DNA of 64,000 nucleotides from Vagococcus elongatus (GTDB lineage Bacteria > Bacillota > Bacilli > Lactobacillales > Vagococcaceae): contig NZ_NGKA01000012.1 in NCBI RefSeq assembly GCF_003987645.1, positions 1 to 64,000 on the forward strand. The letters are read 5' to 3'. The number at the start of each line of letters is the position of its first letter. Position 1 is the first letter of the stretch. A program made the translations under genes and the position numbers. Of this stretch, positions 15,715 to 24,736 are shown piece by piece. Below the pieces are notes generated by a model. That model did not search any database. It saw nothing but the letters and a program-made list of their open reading frames with translations, and was not told the DNA's origin.

Positions 15715-16776
15715 ATGAAATTGACAGTAAACCTGCCAAATCGAGCATACGACTTGTGGATTGAACGTGGAAATTTAAAAGATGTGGGGCCGTGGTTGAG
15801 TGATTTGTGGGAGCCTCAGAAAGTGGTAATCATTTCTGATAAAACAGTGGCTTCTTTATATGGCAATCTCGTCCATGAAAAATTAACTGAAGCAGGATTT
15901 GAAGTCAGCTTACTCGCTGTGGAGCCCGGGGAAGCAAGTAAAAGTTTAGCAAATGCAGAATGGCTCTATGAAGAACTTGCAAAAAAAGGAATGACCCGTT
16001 CAGATGGTGTGGTTGTATTAGGCGGGGGCGTCGTAGGTGATTTAGGAGCCTTTGTGGCCTCGACATATATGAGAGGTCTTCACTTCGTCCAAATACCTAC
16101 CACGCTGCTGGCTCAAGTCGACAGCAGTATTGGCGGAAAAACAGCCGTCAATACCCGTCAGGCTAAAAATCTGGTAGGTACGTTCGCCCAGCCAGATGGC
16201 GTTCTTATTGATGTGGAAACATTAAACACGTTAGATGACCGTCGAATCAGCGAAGGAATTGCTGAAATCGTCAAATCCGCAGCCATCGCTGATAAAAAGC
16301 TTTGGGATAAGCTGGCTGGATTAAATAACAGTCGTGAACTTTTGGCGGAGGCTGTTGCCGTCATTCATGCCTGTTGTGTCGTGAAAAAAAATGTGGTCGA
16401 AGAAGATGAATTGGACCATGGTATCCGGCTTATTCTGAATTTTGGTCATACTATCGGTCATGGCATAGAAAATACTTATGGCTATGGGGTAGTTACCCAT
16501 GGTGAAGCTGTTTCCCTGGGGATGATCAGAATCAGTCAGGCAGCGGAACAAAAGGGAATGATGCCTAAGGGGACTACAGAACAGCTGACAGATATGTTAA
16601 AGAAATTTGATTTACCTGTGACACTGGCGGATTGGCGACCGGAAGCAGTGTTTCAAGCAATTACCCACGATAAAAAAACTAGGGGCAGTCAAATCAAGTT
16701 GATTTTATTGGAAGAAATAGGAGAAGCAAAAATAGTGACATTGCCGTTAGTTGAAGTAGAAGATTTTTTGGAATAG
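15715..16776 (+). CDS. aroB: 3-dehydroquinate synthase
   Basis: A 353-residue NAD- and metal-dependent enzyme converting DAHP to 3-dehydroquinate. Visible motifs are GGGVVGDLGAFVAS, the IPTTLLAQVDSSIGGKTAVN block, EDELDHGIRLILNFGHTIGHG and HGEAVSLGM, which contain the metal-binding glutamate and histidines. It begins 19 bases after aroF with SD AAGAGGG. A 291-bp gap follows before aroC, the only large gap in the operon. Length is normal. Confidence 0.96.
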   Translation: MKLTVNLPNRAYDLWIERGNLKDVGPWLSDLWEPQKVVIISDKTVASLYGNLVHEKLTEAGFEVSLLAVEPGEASKSLANAEWLYEELAKKGMTRSDGVVVLGGGVVGDLGAFVASTYMRGLHFVQIPTTLLAQVDSSIGGKTAVNTRQAKNLVGTFAQPDGVLIDVETLNTLDDRRISEGIAEIVKSAAIADKKLWDKLAGLNNSRELLAEAVAVIHACCVVKKNVVEEDELDHGIRLILNFGHTIGHGIENTYGYGVVTHGEAVSLGMIRISQAAEQKGMMPKGTTEQLTDMLKKFDLPVTLADWRPEAVFQAITHDKKTRGSQIKLILLEEIGEAKIVTLPLVEVEDFLE

Positions 16777-17067
16777 ACATCCTCAAAGTGTGATGACATG
16801 AAGATTATTTAAAAATTTATCACGTTAGAATAAGCAGGGGCGTATCGTCAACTGCAAAAAGATTGTTTTTTGGCCTTGTACAAAAAGTAAGACGATGGTA
16901 GAAAGATATTTGTAAAGCCAAACATTTTTTGGACACTTTCAAACAGTAGGAATATCTAATTTCTTTTTACAACTAACTAGGCTACTCTCTGACCGGAGAA
17001 GAACAGAGTTTAAATAACAAAAGGGCACTTATATCTTTTGAAAAAAATATAGAATAGGGGAAAATGA
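16777..17067 (+). other. Structured 291-bp gap inside the aromatic operon
   Basis: No reading frame of note. Pairing potential is visible: ATCGTC (about 16844-16849) with GACGAT (about 16891-16896); GATATT (16905-16910) with AATATC (16951-16956) enclosing AAAG-CCAAA and TTTGG-ACA-CTTT; and CTCTG with CAGAG near 16987-17007. None is followed by a T run. A weak promoter-like pair TTGGAC ... TATCTA (about 16928-16958) is possible. It may hold an internal promoter or an RNA-processing element. Confidence 0.35.
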
Positions 17068-18234
17068 ATGAGATTTTTTACAGCAGGTGAATCACATGGA
17101 CCAGAATTGACGGCAATTATTGAAGGATTGCCGGCGGGACTGCCATTAACCGCAGAAGACATCAATCAAGAATTGGAAAGAAGACAAAAAGGATACGGAC
17201 GAGGGGGTCGGATGCTGATTGAAAAAGATCAGGTACGAATCACATCAGGTGTCCGTCATGGGGAAACTTTGGGTTCGCCAGTCACATTAGTGGTGGAAAA
17301 CAAGGACTGGAAAAACTGGCAGTCGGTCATGTCGCCAGAACCAGTCTCTGAGAAAGAAAAATTAAAACGACGAGTGTCAAAACCCCGTCCCGGACATGCG
17401 GATTTAGTGGGCGGTATAAAATATGGGTTTGATGATTTAAGAAACGTGCTGGAACGCTCCTCAGCTAGAGAAACTACCATGCGTGTGGCAATCGGAGCCG
17501 TTGCTAAGAAGTTACTTCAAGAACTGGATATTGACGTTGCAGGACATGTAATTGAAATTGGCGGGATTCGAGGAACATTACCAAGCAAACTGACCGTCAA
17601 AGAGATTCATGAGAAAGCGGAAAAATCAGAAGTTCGTTGCTTAGATCCAAAAGTTGAGGAAGAGATGAAACGGGTCATTGATGAAGCTAAATTAAACGGC
17701 AATACCGTGGGCGGCATCGTAGAAGTCATCGTTGGCGGTGTTCCGGTCGGTTTAGGAAGCTACACTCAGTGGGATAATAAGCTGGATGGAAAAATCGCAC
17801 AAGCAGTGGCAAGTATCAATGCTTTCAAAGGCGTAGAGTTTGGCGTAGGGTTTGAAGCTGCCAGATTGCCCGGCAGTGTAGTGATGGATGAGATTATTTG
17901 GAGCGAGGAGCTGGGCTACACTCGAACTCAAAACAATCTTGGCGGTTTTGAAGGAGGCATGACCAACGGAATGCCAATCGTCGTCCGCGGAGTCATGAAA
18001 CCTATTCCGACATTGTATAAACCGTTGATGAGTGTGGATATCGATACGAAAAAAGAATACAAAGCCAGTATCGAGCGTTCGGACAGTTGTGCTGTTCCGG
18101 CGGCTTGCGTGGTGGCCGAGGGTGTGGTGGCAACTGAAGTAGCCAAAGAGCTTCTCAATAAATTTGATGGGGATTCATTTGAGCGACTCAAGGCTGATGT
18201 GGCTGATTACCGCAATTATGCACGTATGTTCTGA
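17068..18234 (+). CDS. aroC: Chorismate synthase
   Basis: A 388-residue FMN-dependent enzyme that forms chorismate from 5-enolpyruvylshikimate 3-phosphate. Signatures are [11 protein letters not shown] at the N-terminus, the GYGRGGRM segment, [19 protein letters not shown] and the C-terminal [14 protein letters not shown]. Start ATG 17068 lies seven bases after AGGGG; the out-of-frame ATG at 17064 is ignored. The order aroB-gap-aroC-tyrA and the normal length leave no doubt about the identity. It is 29 bases from tyrA. Confidence 0.96.
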   Translation: MRFFTAGESHGPELTAIIEGLPAGLPLTAEDINQELERRQKGYGRGGRMLIEKDQVRITSGVRHGETLGSPVTLVVENKDWKNWQSVMSPEPVSEKEKLKRRVSKPRPGHADLVGGIKYGFDDLRNVLERSSARETTMRVAIGAVAKKLLQELDIDVAGHVIEIGGIRGTLPSKLTVKEIHEKAEKSEVRCLDPKVEEEMKRVIDEAKLNGNTVGGIVEVIVGGVPVGLGSYTQWDNKLDGKIAQAVASINAFKGVEFGVGFEAARLPGSVVMDEIIWSEELGYTRTQNNLGGFEGGMTNGMPIVVRGVMKPIPTLYKPLMSVDIDTKKEYKASIERSDSCAVPAACVVAEGVVATEVAKELLNKFDGDSFERLKADVADYRNYARMF

Positions 18235-18263
18235 TAGTTGATAGAAGGAAGGAATATCTAGTC

Positions 18264-19370
18264 ATGAAAAGAGAAAAAGTATTGATCGTCGGTATGGGGC
18301 TGATTGGAGGATCGATCGCGTTAGCTATCCGTCAGGCACATCCCGAGGTAAAAATCATTGGTATGGATACTAATGAGGATTCTTTGACTCTGGCATTGCA
18401 AAAAAAAGCAATTGATGAAAAAAAAGATGACTTTTCTGAAGCGGTCATTCAGTCAGACGTTGTGTTTTTATGTACACCAGTTAGGGCAACGATTGAATTC
18501 TTGAATAAAATCAGCTCTTTGAATTTGAAAAAACCGCTGATAATTACCGATGTGGGAAGTACTAAGCTAGAAATTTCTGCCCATGCGGAAAAAGTCTTAC
18601 CAGAAAATGCCGTTTATCTTGGAGGACATCCCATGGCTGGTTCTCATAAATCTGGTTTCATTGCAGCAGATCCGGATTTATTTGAAAATGCTTATTATAT
18701 TTTCACTCGCAGTAAATCTTCTTCTGACGAACAGTTGGCTTTTCTGAAAGACCTGTTGAAAGGGACAAGAGCCAAATTTGTTGAGATGGATGCAGGAACA
18801 CATGATGAGATTACTGGCATGGTTAGTCATCTTCCCCACATCATCTCATCTGCCCTTGTCCATCAAAATGAGGTTTTTTCGGAAAAATTCCCGGAAACCA
18901 ATCAGTTGGCGGCAGGGGGATTTCGTGATATGACGAGAATCGCTGCATCCGACCCAACCATGTGGACAGATATCATTCTCTCTAATCGAAGGATTTTATT
19001 ACATCGTTTAGAAGAGTGGCAAGAAGAAGTGGCACAAGTGGCTGAATGGTTGAAAGATTCAGATCAAGAGGCAATCTTTGATTTTTTTGCTAAAGGAAGG
19101 GAAATCCGCAATCGGCTGCCTGTATTTAAGGAAGGGGCTATCCCTGCTTTCCATGATTTGTTTGTCACGGTGCCCGATCACCCGGGCTCAATTGCCGATG
19201 TCACAAATATTTTAGCAAAAGAAAATATTTCACTGATCAATCTTAAAATTATCGAAAACCGCGAAGGAATCATGGGGACACTTCAATTGACGTTAAAAAG
19301 TAAAAAAGATTTGGCATTGGCAAAACAAATGCTGGAAAATACTCGTCAATATGAGTGTTACACAATGTGA
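18264..19370 (+). CDS. tyrA: Prephenate dehydrogenase with C-terminal ACT domain
   Basis: A 368-residue enzyme that oxidises prephenate to 4-hydroxyphenylpyruvate for tyrosine synthesis. The N-terminal Rossmann motif GMGLIGGS is followed by the prephenate-binding [11 protein letters not shown] and [17 protein letters not shown]. Residues about 295-368 ([18 protein letters not shown]) form an ACT domain, the usual site for tyrosine feedback. SD GAAGGAAGG is ten bases upstream of ATG 18264. It is ten bases from aroA. Its product Tyr is read by the leader peptide at 13503. Confidence 0.95.
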   Translation: MKREKVLIVGMGLIGGSIALAIRQAHPEVKIIGMDTNEDSLTLALQKKAIDEKKDDFSEAVIQSDVVFLCTPVRATIEFLNKISSLNLKKPLIITDVGSTKLEISAHAEKVLPENAVYLGGHPMAGSHKSGFIAADPDLFENAYYIFTRSKSSSDEQLAFLKDLLKGTRAKFVEMDAGTHDEITGMVSHLPHIISSALVHQNEVFSEKFPETNQLAAGGFRDMTRIAASDPTMWTDIILSNRRILLHRLEEWQEEVAQVAEWLKDSDQEAIFDFFAKGREIRNRLPVFKEGAIPAFHDLFVTVPDHPGSIADVTNILAKENISLINLKIIENREGIMGTLQLTLKSKKDLALAKQMLENTRQYECYTM

Positions 19371-19380
19371 GGAGTTTAGT

Positions 19381-20664
19381 ATGAGATTAACAACAAATAT
19401 AAAGGGATTAACTGGTGAAGTCATGGTACCGGGAGATAAATCAATCTCCCACCGCAGTATCATGTTTGGTGCCATTGCCCAAGGAGAGACACGTATCAAA
19501 CATTTTCTAAAATCAGAAGATTGTTTGGGGACATTGAAAATGTTTCAAAAATTAGGTGTTGCTATTGAAGAAGAGGGAGAGGAAATCGTTGTTCACGGGA
19601 GAGGATTTGAGGCGCTTCAATCCGCTGAGGAACCAATTGATATCGGTAATTCCGGAACGACTATTCGATTGTGTACAGGTCTTTTGGCCGGTACGGATTT
19701 CACCACTGTTTTGACTGGTGATGAATCTATTTCACGTCGTCCGATGAATCGGGTGATGCTGCCTTTGCGAGAAATGGGAGCCAAAATCACTGGACACGAG
19801 GGCAGTGAATTTCCTCCTTTGACGATTGTGGGGCAACCAAATTTAAGAGGAATGACGTATAAAATGCCTGTAGCCAGTGCCCAAGTCAAATCTGCCATTT
19901 TACTGGCTGGTTTACAAGCCAAAGGAACCACAACGGTAATCGAAAAAGAAAAAACTCGAGACCACACAGAAGACATGATCGAAGCATTCGGCGGAAAAAT
20001 TCTCACTGAAGGCAAAACCATTACTCTTGAAGGCCCTCAAAAATTAAAAGGGCAGCAAGTGAATGTTCCGGGCGATATTTCTTCGGCGGCTTTTTTCATG
20101 GTTGCTGGATTGATTGTCCCCAACAGTCGCATCGTATTAAAAAATGTGGGATTGAGCGAAAGCCGCACAGGGATTATCGATGTGATTCGGCAGATGAATG
20201 GTAAAATTATCATTACAGACGAAGACACTGTCAACAAAAGCGGTACGGTCATCGTGGAAACCAGTGAGTTGAGAGGTACGGAAATCGGTGGGGATTTGAT
20301 TCCTAGATTGATTGACGAACTGCCGGTCATTGCATTACTGGCTACCCAAGCTAAAGGCAAGACGATAATTAAAGATGCGGAAGAATTAAAAGTCAAAGAA
20401 ACTAACCGTATTGATGCTACGGCAAGCGAACTGCAAAAGATGGGCGCAAAGGTTCTTGCGACCGAAGATGGGTTGATTATCGAGGGAGAACAAACATTGA
20501 CAGCCAGTGAAGTAACGAGTTACGGCGACCATCGAATGGGTATGATGCTGGCGATTGCCGCACTGATAGTTCGTGAAGGAAATGTTGATTTGACCGAGGC
20601 AGAAGCGGTAGCTGTGTCTTATCCTAATTTTTTTGAAGATTTGCATGAGTTAATACAGAAGTAA
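19381..20664 (+). CDS. aroA: 5-enolpyruvylshikimate-3-phosphate synthase
   Basis: A 427-residue EPSP synthase joining phosphoenolpyruvate to shikimate 3-phosphate. Motifs: [12 protein letters not shown] (substrate-binding lysine and serines), GNSGTTIRL, the [15 protein letters not shown] segment, [10 protein letters not shown] (catalytic aspartate/glutamate region), KVKETNRI and [17 protein letters not shown] has alanine-free form where class I enzymes read GNAGTAMR, so this resembles class II EPSP synthases of Gram-positive bacteria, which are typically less sensitive to glyphosate. ATG 19381 is chosen, behind GAGGAG; an upstream frame to 19351 overlaps tyrA and lacks a site. Confidence 0.95.
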   Translation: MRLTTNIKGLTGEVMVPGDKSISHRSIMFGAIAQGETRIKHFLKSEDCLGTLKMFQKLGVAIEEEGEEIVVHGRGFEALQSAEEPIDIGNSGTTIRLCTGLLAGTDFTTVLTGDESISRRPMNRVMLPLREMGAKITGHEGSEFPPLTIVGQPNLRGMTYKMPVASAQVKSAILLAGLQAKGTTTVIEKEKTRDHTEDMIEAFGGKILTEGKTITLEGPQKLKGQQVNVPGDISSAAFFMVAGLIVPNSRIVLKNVGLSESRTGIIDVIRQMNGKIIITDEDTVNKSGTVIVETSELRGTEIGGDLIPRLIDELPVIALLATQAKGKTIIKDAEELKVKETNRIDATASELQKMGAKVLATEDGLIIEGEQTLTASEVTSYGDHRMGMMLAIAALIVREGNVDLTEAEAVAVSYPNFFEDLHELIQK

Positions 20665-20674
20665 GGTGGAGAAA

Positions 20675-21190
20675 ATGAAAAGTATCGTATTGATAGGCTT
20701 TATGGGAAGCGGCAAGACAACAGTCGGCCAAAGACTAGCCTCTGAACTAAAGGTGCCTTTTATTGATTGTGATGATTTCTTTGTCTCCAAGGAGAAAATG
20801 AGTATCGCAGATTTTTTTGATCGGTATGGAGAAACAGCTTTTCGTAAAAAAGAGTCAGAACATCTGGCTGACCTTCTCCATCAGAACGCAGTGATTGCCA
20901 CAGGCGGAGGAATCGTGATGAATGAAGCGAACAGACAGCAACTGGCGGCCCATCCTTGCGTCTGCTGGTTGACAGGTGATTTTGAAACCATCTATCAGCG
21001 TATAAACTCGGACAAAGCAAATGTCCGCCCCCTTGCAGAGGAAAAAACGCCTGAGGAACTTTATCAGCTATATAACATGCGTCAAAAGCTTTATCGTGAA
21101 GCAGCAGATATCATTGTGGATACAGAAGCATTGAGTATGTCAGAAATTATAGAAAAAATTATCACTGCTAGAGAAAGGAGCCTGAATTGA
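20675..21190 (+). CDS. aroK: Shikimate kinase
   Basis: A 171-residue P-loop kinase phosphorylating shikimate. The Walker A motif GFMGSGKTT is at residues 7-15, followed by the shikimate-binding DCDDFF and FRKKESE segments and ATGGGIV. ATG 20675 is chosen, behind AAGGTGGAG; an upstream in-frame GTG at 20666 would overlap that site. Its TGA (21188-21190) overlaps the ATG of pheA by one base, so the two genes are translationally coupled. Confidence 0.95.
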   Translation: MKSIVLIGFMGSGKTTVGQRLASELKVPFIDCDDFFVSKEKMSIADFFDRYGETAFRKKESEHLADLLHQNAVIATGGGIVMNEANRQQLAAHPCVCWLTGDFETIYQRINSDKANVRPLAEEKTPEELYQLYNMRQKLYREAADIIVDTEALSMSEIIEKIITARERSLN

Positions 21191-22032
21191 TGAAGGTTGG
21201 GTACTTAGGACCAGAGGGATCGTTTAGCTATGGTGTAGCCGCAGCTAATTTTAGACAAAAAGATCTTCAGGCATTTCATACAATTTTTGATTGTTTGGAA
21301 GCAGTGGAGAGCGGACAGTTGACAAAAGCAGTGGTTCCCATAGAAAATTCTTATGAGGGAACGGTTCATGACACATTGGATTTTTTATATCATCAGGGAA
21401 GTTTGTACGTGGAAAAAGAAATGGTGATGCCAATCCATCATTGCTTAGCCGTCCATCCGGAGATGGCCGCGCAAAGCACGCATTTGACTGGCATTTATTC
21501 TCATCCTCAAGCACTTTCCCAAACGAAACGTTATTTACACGAACACCATAAAAAAATCCCCCAAACAGTCGTTGAATCCACTGCTAAATCAGCACAATAT
21601 GTTGCTTTACACGGACAGAAAGAAGCTGTTGCAGCGATTTGTTCGGAACAGGCAGCAGAACTTTTTGGGTTAAGTATTATTGCCCGAGAGATCGAGGACA
21701 GCCCGGATAATCAAACACGCTTTTGGGTCGTATCAAAGAAAAAAAATCTCACCAGCCAGAAGGATCTAAAAAAAATGAGTGTGTGTCTGACACTGACTTC
21801 CGATCATCCCGGCACACTCCATCAGTCGTTGGCGGCATTTAGCTGGCGCAATATCAATTTATCCAAGATTGAGTCCAGACCGTTGAAAACTCAGCTGGGA
21901 TTTTACTTTTTCTTGTTGGATATCGTCATTGACTGTCCTATTTCTTTGATCGAGTTGGCTTTTGAAGAGATTCATCTGCTAAATGGGCGAATCAAAGAGC
22001 TGGGAGCTTACCCGATAAAAATCATTAAGTGA
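21190..22032 (+). CDS. pheA: Prephenate dehydratase
   Basis: A 280-residue monofunctional enzyme converting prephenate to phenylpyruvate. The N-terminal GYLGPEGSFSYGVA, the VPIENSYEGTVHDTLD motif and RFWVVSKK (the conserved T-R-F) define the catalytic domain; residues about 195-280 form an ACT domain with the ESRP phenylalanine-binding motif. The ATG at 21190 overlaps the aroK stop codon, with AAAGGAG eight bases upstream; an in-frame TTG at 21187 is unlikely. It is the last gene of the aromatic operon. It is not fused to chorismate mutase, which must lie elsewhere. Confidence 0.95.
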   Translation: MKVGYLGPEGSFSYGVAAANFRQKDLQAFHTIFDCLEAVESGQLTKAVVPIENSYEGTVHDTLDFLYHQGSLYVEKEMVMPIHHCLAVHPEMAAQSTHLTGIYSHPQALSQTKRYLHEHHKKIPQTVVESTAKSAQYVALHGQKEAVAAICSEQAAELFGLSIIAREIEDSPDNQTRFWVVSKKKNLTSQKDLKKMSVCLTLTSDHPGTLHQSLAAFSWRNINLSKIESRPLKTQLGFYFFLLDIVIDCPISLIELAFEEIHLLNGRIKELGAYPIKIIK

Positions 22033-22125
22033 ACTTAAAAAAACATTAAAGACTATGTGATAGACTGTTCTTTTCTGATAGTATAAGATATGCTAGAAGT
22101 AAATTTTCAATGATGAGGTGACAAA

Positions 22126-23139
22126 ATGTCAAGAATGGAACGCTATCACGGGAGTCAAGAAAAGCAACCGGAAAAATATATCAAAGAAAAAAAAGTGAAG
22201 AAAAGTCCTCCGAGTCCCCCAAAGGCTCCGAAAAAAAGAAACGGCAGTATCGTCCAAACACTGGCAAAATTCTTATTGCTTTTAGTGATTTGTGCGGCTG
22301 CTTTTACTTTGTATGAATATCGTAAAGGCTATCGTGAAGCAAAGGATGACACATCAGTCCATCAGCAGGAAATCGATGGCTTTCAAGGTGAAAAAAGTCA
22401 GGATGGCGGATTGAATGTCTTGATTCTTGGAAGCGACTCTCGCGGTGAGGATATGGGTCGGGCAGATTCGATCATGGTTGCTCACTATAGCAAGCGTTCA
22501 AAAACACCGCAGATCATCTCTTTTATGCGTGACAGTTTTGTAGAAATTCCCGGTGTCGGCTGGAATAAAATCAATGCTGCTTATGCTTATGGAGGACCTG
22601 AACTGGTCAGACAAACTATTCAAAATAATTTTGGCCTGTCTATCGAATATTATGCGGTTATTAGTTTTGACTCTTTTCCAAAAATAATCGATACCCTAAG
22701 TCCTTCAGGAATTGAAATGAATGTGGAAAAAGATTTGGAATTAGATGGGGTGACACTGGCAGCTGGTCCGCAAAAGTTGAACGGTGCCGAGACACTGATT
22801 TATGCACGTTTTAGAAAAGATGAAGAAGGGGACTTTGGCCGGGTACGTCGTCAACAGCAGGTGATGAATGAACTGGTTTCACAAGGATTGTCCTTTAAGA
22901 ATTTACTGAATTTGCCTAAAACTGTGGGAAAAGTCCAAGGCTATACATCGACGAATATTCCTGCCAGGATTTATCCGGGGATTTTGAAAGATTTTGCTTT
23001 TAAGCGTACACAGCCTCTAGAAAAAATGTCAATTCCTATTGCAGACTCATGGTCTTTTGGGAATTACGCAGAAGCTGGAAGTGTGCTGGAAATTGACCTT
23101 TCAATGAATCAGCAAGCCATTGCAGGATTCTTAAAATAA
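22126..23139 (+). CDS. LytR-CpsA-Psr family protein (cell-wall polymer ligase)
   Basis: A 337-residue membrane-anchored protein. A charged cytoplasmic N-terminus (KKSPPSPPKAPKKRNG) is followed by one transmembrane helix (about residues 46-65) and an extracellular LCP domain with LILGSDSRGEDMGRADSIMV, SFMRDSFVEIP, NKINAAYAYGG and GRVRRQQQVMNEL, which carry the conserved Arg and Asp residues that bind the lipid pyrophosphate. Family members attach teichoic acids or other polymers to peptidoglycan. Its place after pheA matches the psr locus of enterococci. It has its own promoter-like region (TATAAG near 22081), so it is probably not part of the aromatic operon. Confidence 0.9.
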   Translation: MSRMERYHGSQEKQPEKYIKEKKVKKSPPSPPKAPKKRNGSIVQTLAKFLLLLVICAAAFTLYEYRKGYREAKDDTSVHQQEIDGFQGEKSQDGGLNVLILGSDSRGEDMGRADSIMVAHYSKRSKTPQIISFMRDSFVEIPGVGWNKINAAYAYGGPELVRQTIQNNFGLSIEYYAVISFDSFPKIIDTLSPSGIEMNVEKDLELDGVTLAAGPQKLNGAETLIYARFRKDEEGDFGRVRRQQQVMNELVSQGLSFKNLLNLPKTVGKVQGYTSTNIPARIYPGILKDFAFKRTQPLEKMSIPIADSWSFGNYAEAGSVLEIDLSMNQQAIAGFLK

Positions 23140-23213
23140 ATTTTTTCAAAGGTTTAAGAGATTCCTAAATTATGATATAGTTTATTGGAGATACTTCTGA
23201 AGGGAGGTTAATT

Positions 23214-24065
23214 ATGAAAACAGCAGTTGTCACCGACAGCACAGCGTTTATCTCTGATAATTTGAGAAACCATCCAGACTTGTTCATGATTTCGATACCT
23301 GTCATTTTAGATGGGAAGATATACAGTGAAGGGGTGGATGTGGAAGACGAAGCAGAATTTTATCAGCTGCTTAAAAAAAGCAAGGAATTACCTACGACTT
23401 CTCAGCCATCTATTGGCGAGGTGTTAGAATTATATAAAAATCTTGCCGAAAAAGGTTACGAAAGAGTTATCTGTATTCACTTGTCTTCAGGGATTTCCGG
23501 ATTTGTTACCAATTTGATCTCCATGGCACCTGGAATTGAAGAAATCGAAGTGGTTGCTTTTGATTCAAAAATCACAAGTATGCCGATGGGTCACATGGTT
23601 GCTACAACATTGAACATGTTGGATCAGAAGGCTGACATTGATGAAATTTTAACGAAGCTGGAATTGATTCGGGAACATACCCGTGCCTATCTGATTGTTG
23701 ATGATTTAAATCATTTAGTGCGGGGGGGCCGACTAAAAAATGGTGCTGCAGTGATTGGAAGCTTGTTGAAAATCAAGCCGATCTTGAAATTTGATGACGG
23801 AGCCATTGTACTTTCTGAAAAAATACGTTCTTCAAAGAAAGCTTATGCTCGTTCAGAAGACATGGTAGTCAAACATCATAAAAAAAGTAAAATGGATTTC
23901 AAATATTTTATTATTCATGCGAACAACGCTCCAATAGCAGAGTTAGAAAAATTAAAGCTGGAAGAAAAAATTCCGGGTATCAAGGTGGAAGTCGGCACGT
24001 TGGGACCAGTCGTTGGAACCCACGTGGGAGAAAAGACTGTCGCATTTGCTTGGAGCCCGCAATAA
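23214..24065 (+). CDS. DegV-family fatty-acid-binding protein
   Basis: A 283-residue DegV/FakB-type protein. Signatures: VTDSTAFI at the N-terminus, TTSQPSIGE (near residue 63), HLSSGISG and DDLNHLVRGGRL. Such proteins bind a fatty acid in a deep pocket and present it to the kinase FakA; which fatty acid this paralogue prefers is unknown. SD GAAGGGAGG lies seven bases from ATG 23214. It is a single gene with a terminator at 24100-24135. Confidence 0.9.
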   Translation: MKTAVVTDSTAFISDNLRNHPDLFMISIPVILDGKIYSEGVDVEDEAEFYQLLKKSKELPTTSQPSIGEVLELYKNLAEKGYERVICIHLSSGISGFVTNLISMAPGIEEIEVVAFDSKITSMPMGHMVATTLNMLDQKADIDEILTKLELIREHTRAYLIVDDLNHLVRGGRLKNGAAVIGSLLKIKPILKFDDGAIVLSEKIRSSKKAYARSEDMVVKHHKKSKMDFKYFIIHANNAPIAELEKLKLEEKIPGIKVEVGTLGPVVGTHVGEKTVAFAWSPQ

Positions 24066-24099
24066 AAGCTATTATCATCAATTTGTTGATTGATTTGAG

Positions 24100-24135
24100 C
24101 AAGGAGGACAATTATTTCCTCTTTGTTTTTTATTT
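24100..24135 (+). terminator. Terminator after the DegV-family gene
   Basis: CAAGGAGG (24100-24107) pairs with CCTCTTTG (24118-24125) over eight positions with one G-U pair, followed by a T-rich tract. Confidence 0.7.
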
Positions 24136-24282
24136 TGGCAGAAATTATGAAATTTGACGAACGCCGATTTAAATAAAAAGGTCCCAAAATGATTTTTTTC
24201 TGGGGGGAAGGATAGATAAATTATTTTTCGCGTCATTAGTTCAATAAAATATAGAGTTGTAAATTTTAGCAGTGAAAAACAA

Positions 24283-24336
24283 AAAAGCCGGATGAATCAG
24301 ATGTGTTCCAATAACCATCTCTTTCACCCGGCTTTT
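24283..24336 (-). terminator. Terminator of the YjzD-like gene
   Basis: AAAAGCCGGATGAA (24283-24296) pairs with TTCACCCGGCTTTT (24323-24336) with one mismatch. Read on the minus strand it ends in CTTTTTTG, just after the small membrane-protein gene stops at 24372. Confidence 0.8.
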
Positions 24337-24371
24337 GTTGATAATCATGTGTTCAGTTGATTGGCGGCTGC

Positions 24372-24554
24372 TTAAACTTCTTTTTTCTTGTTAGGCGGTG
24401 CTATTTTCCCTATGATGAAAACGACCACTGCCAGCACTAATGAGCCGATAAAAGCAGTCAGCGGACTATAACCAGTATGACTCAAAGCGGCTCCAAGATA
24501 AGCAACCATTTGTCCCATCAATAACGACCAGAACAAAACAACAAGATATTTCAT
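24372..24554 (-). CDS. YjzD-like (DUF2929) small membrane protein
   Basis: A 60-residue protein with two predicted transmembrane segments (YLVVLFWSLLMGQMVAYLG and the PLTAFIGSLVLAVVVFIIG stretch) and a basic tail. Length, topology and the W-xx-L-xG-x-x-x-Y-L pattern match the DUF2929/YjzD family of Bacilli. ATG 24554 is chosen, six bases after AGAGGTG; an in-frame GTG at 24563 is less likely. It is divergent from dnaE and ends at a strong terminator. Its function is unknown. Confidence 0.75.
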   Translation of the reverse strand: MKYLVVLFWSLLMGQMVAYLGAALSHTGYSPLTAFIGSLVLAVVVFIIGKIAPPNKKKEV

Positions 24555-24653
24555 GAACAGCACCTCTTTCTCCCTACATATTCTAGCACAAGAAAACCAA
24601 ATTTAAAAGATATGGGTCATGATGGAAATAAGTTTTTTCAAAGAGATTCGGTT

Positions 24654-24684
24654 TTGGAATTCTCCTGAGGATTCATGTTATACT
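24654..24684 (+). promoter_or_regulatory. dnaE promoter (extended -10)
   Basis: TATACT (24679-24684) is preceded by TG-T, an extended -10. A weak -35, TTGGAA (24654-24659), lies 19 bp away. Transcription would begin near 24691, which rules out the ATG at 24698 as a normal start and supports the GTG at 24737. Confidence 0.6.
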
Positions 24685-24736
24685 GTTAATAGTAAAAATG
24701 ATGTTGAAAGATTACATAAGAGAGAGGATGACTATA

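Noticed and set aside
24698-24736. ATG 24698 or 24728 as the dnaE start
   Set aside because: 24698 lies about seven bases from the predicted transcription start, and 24728 abuts the GAGAGG site; GTG 24737 has proper spacing.
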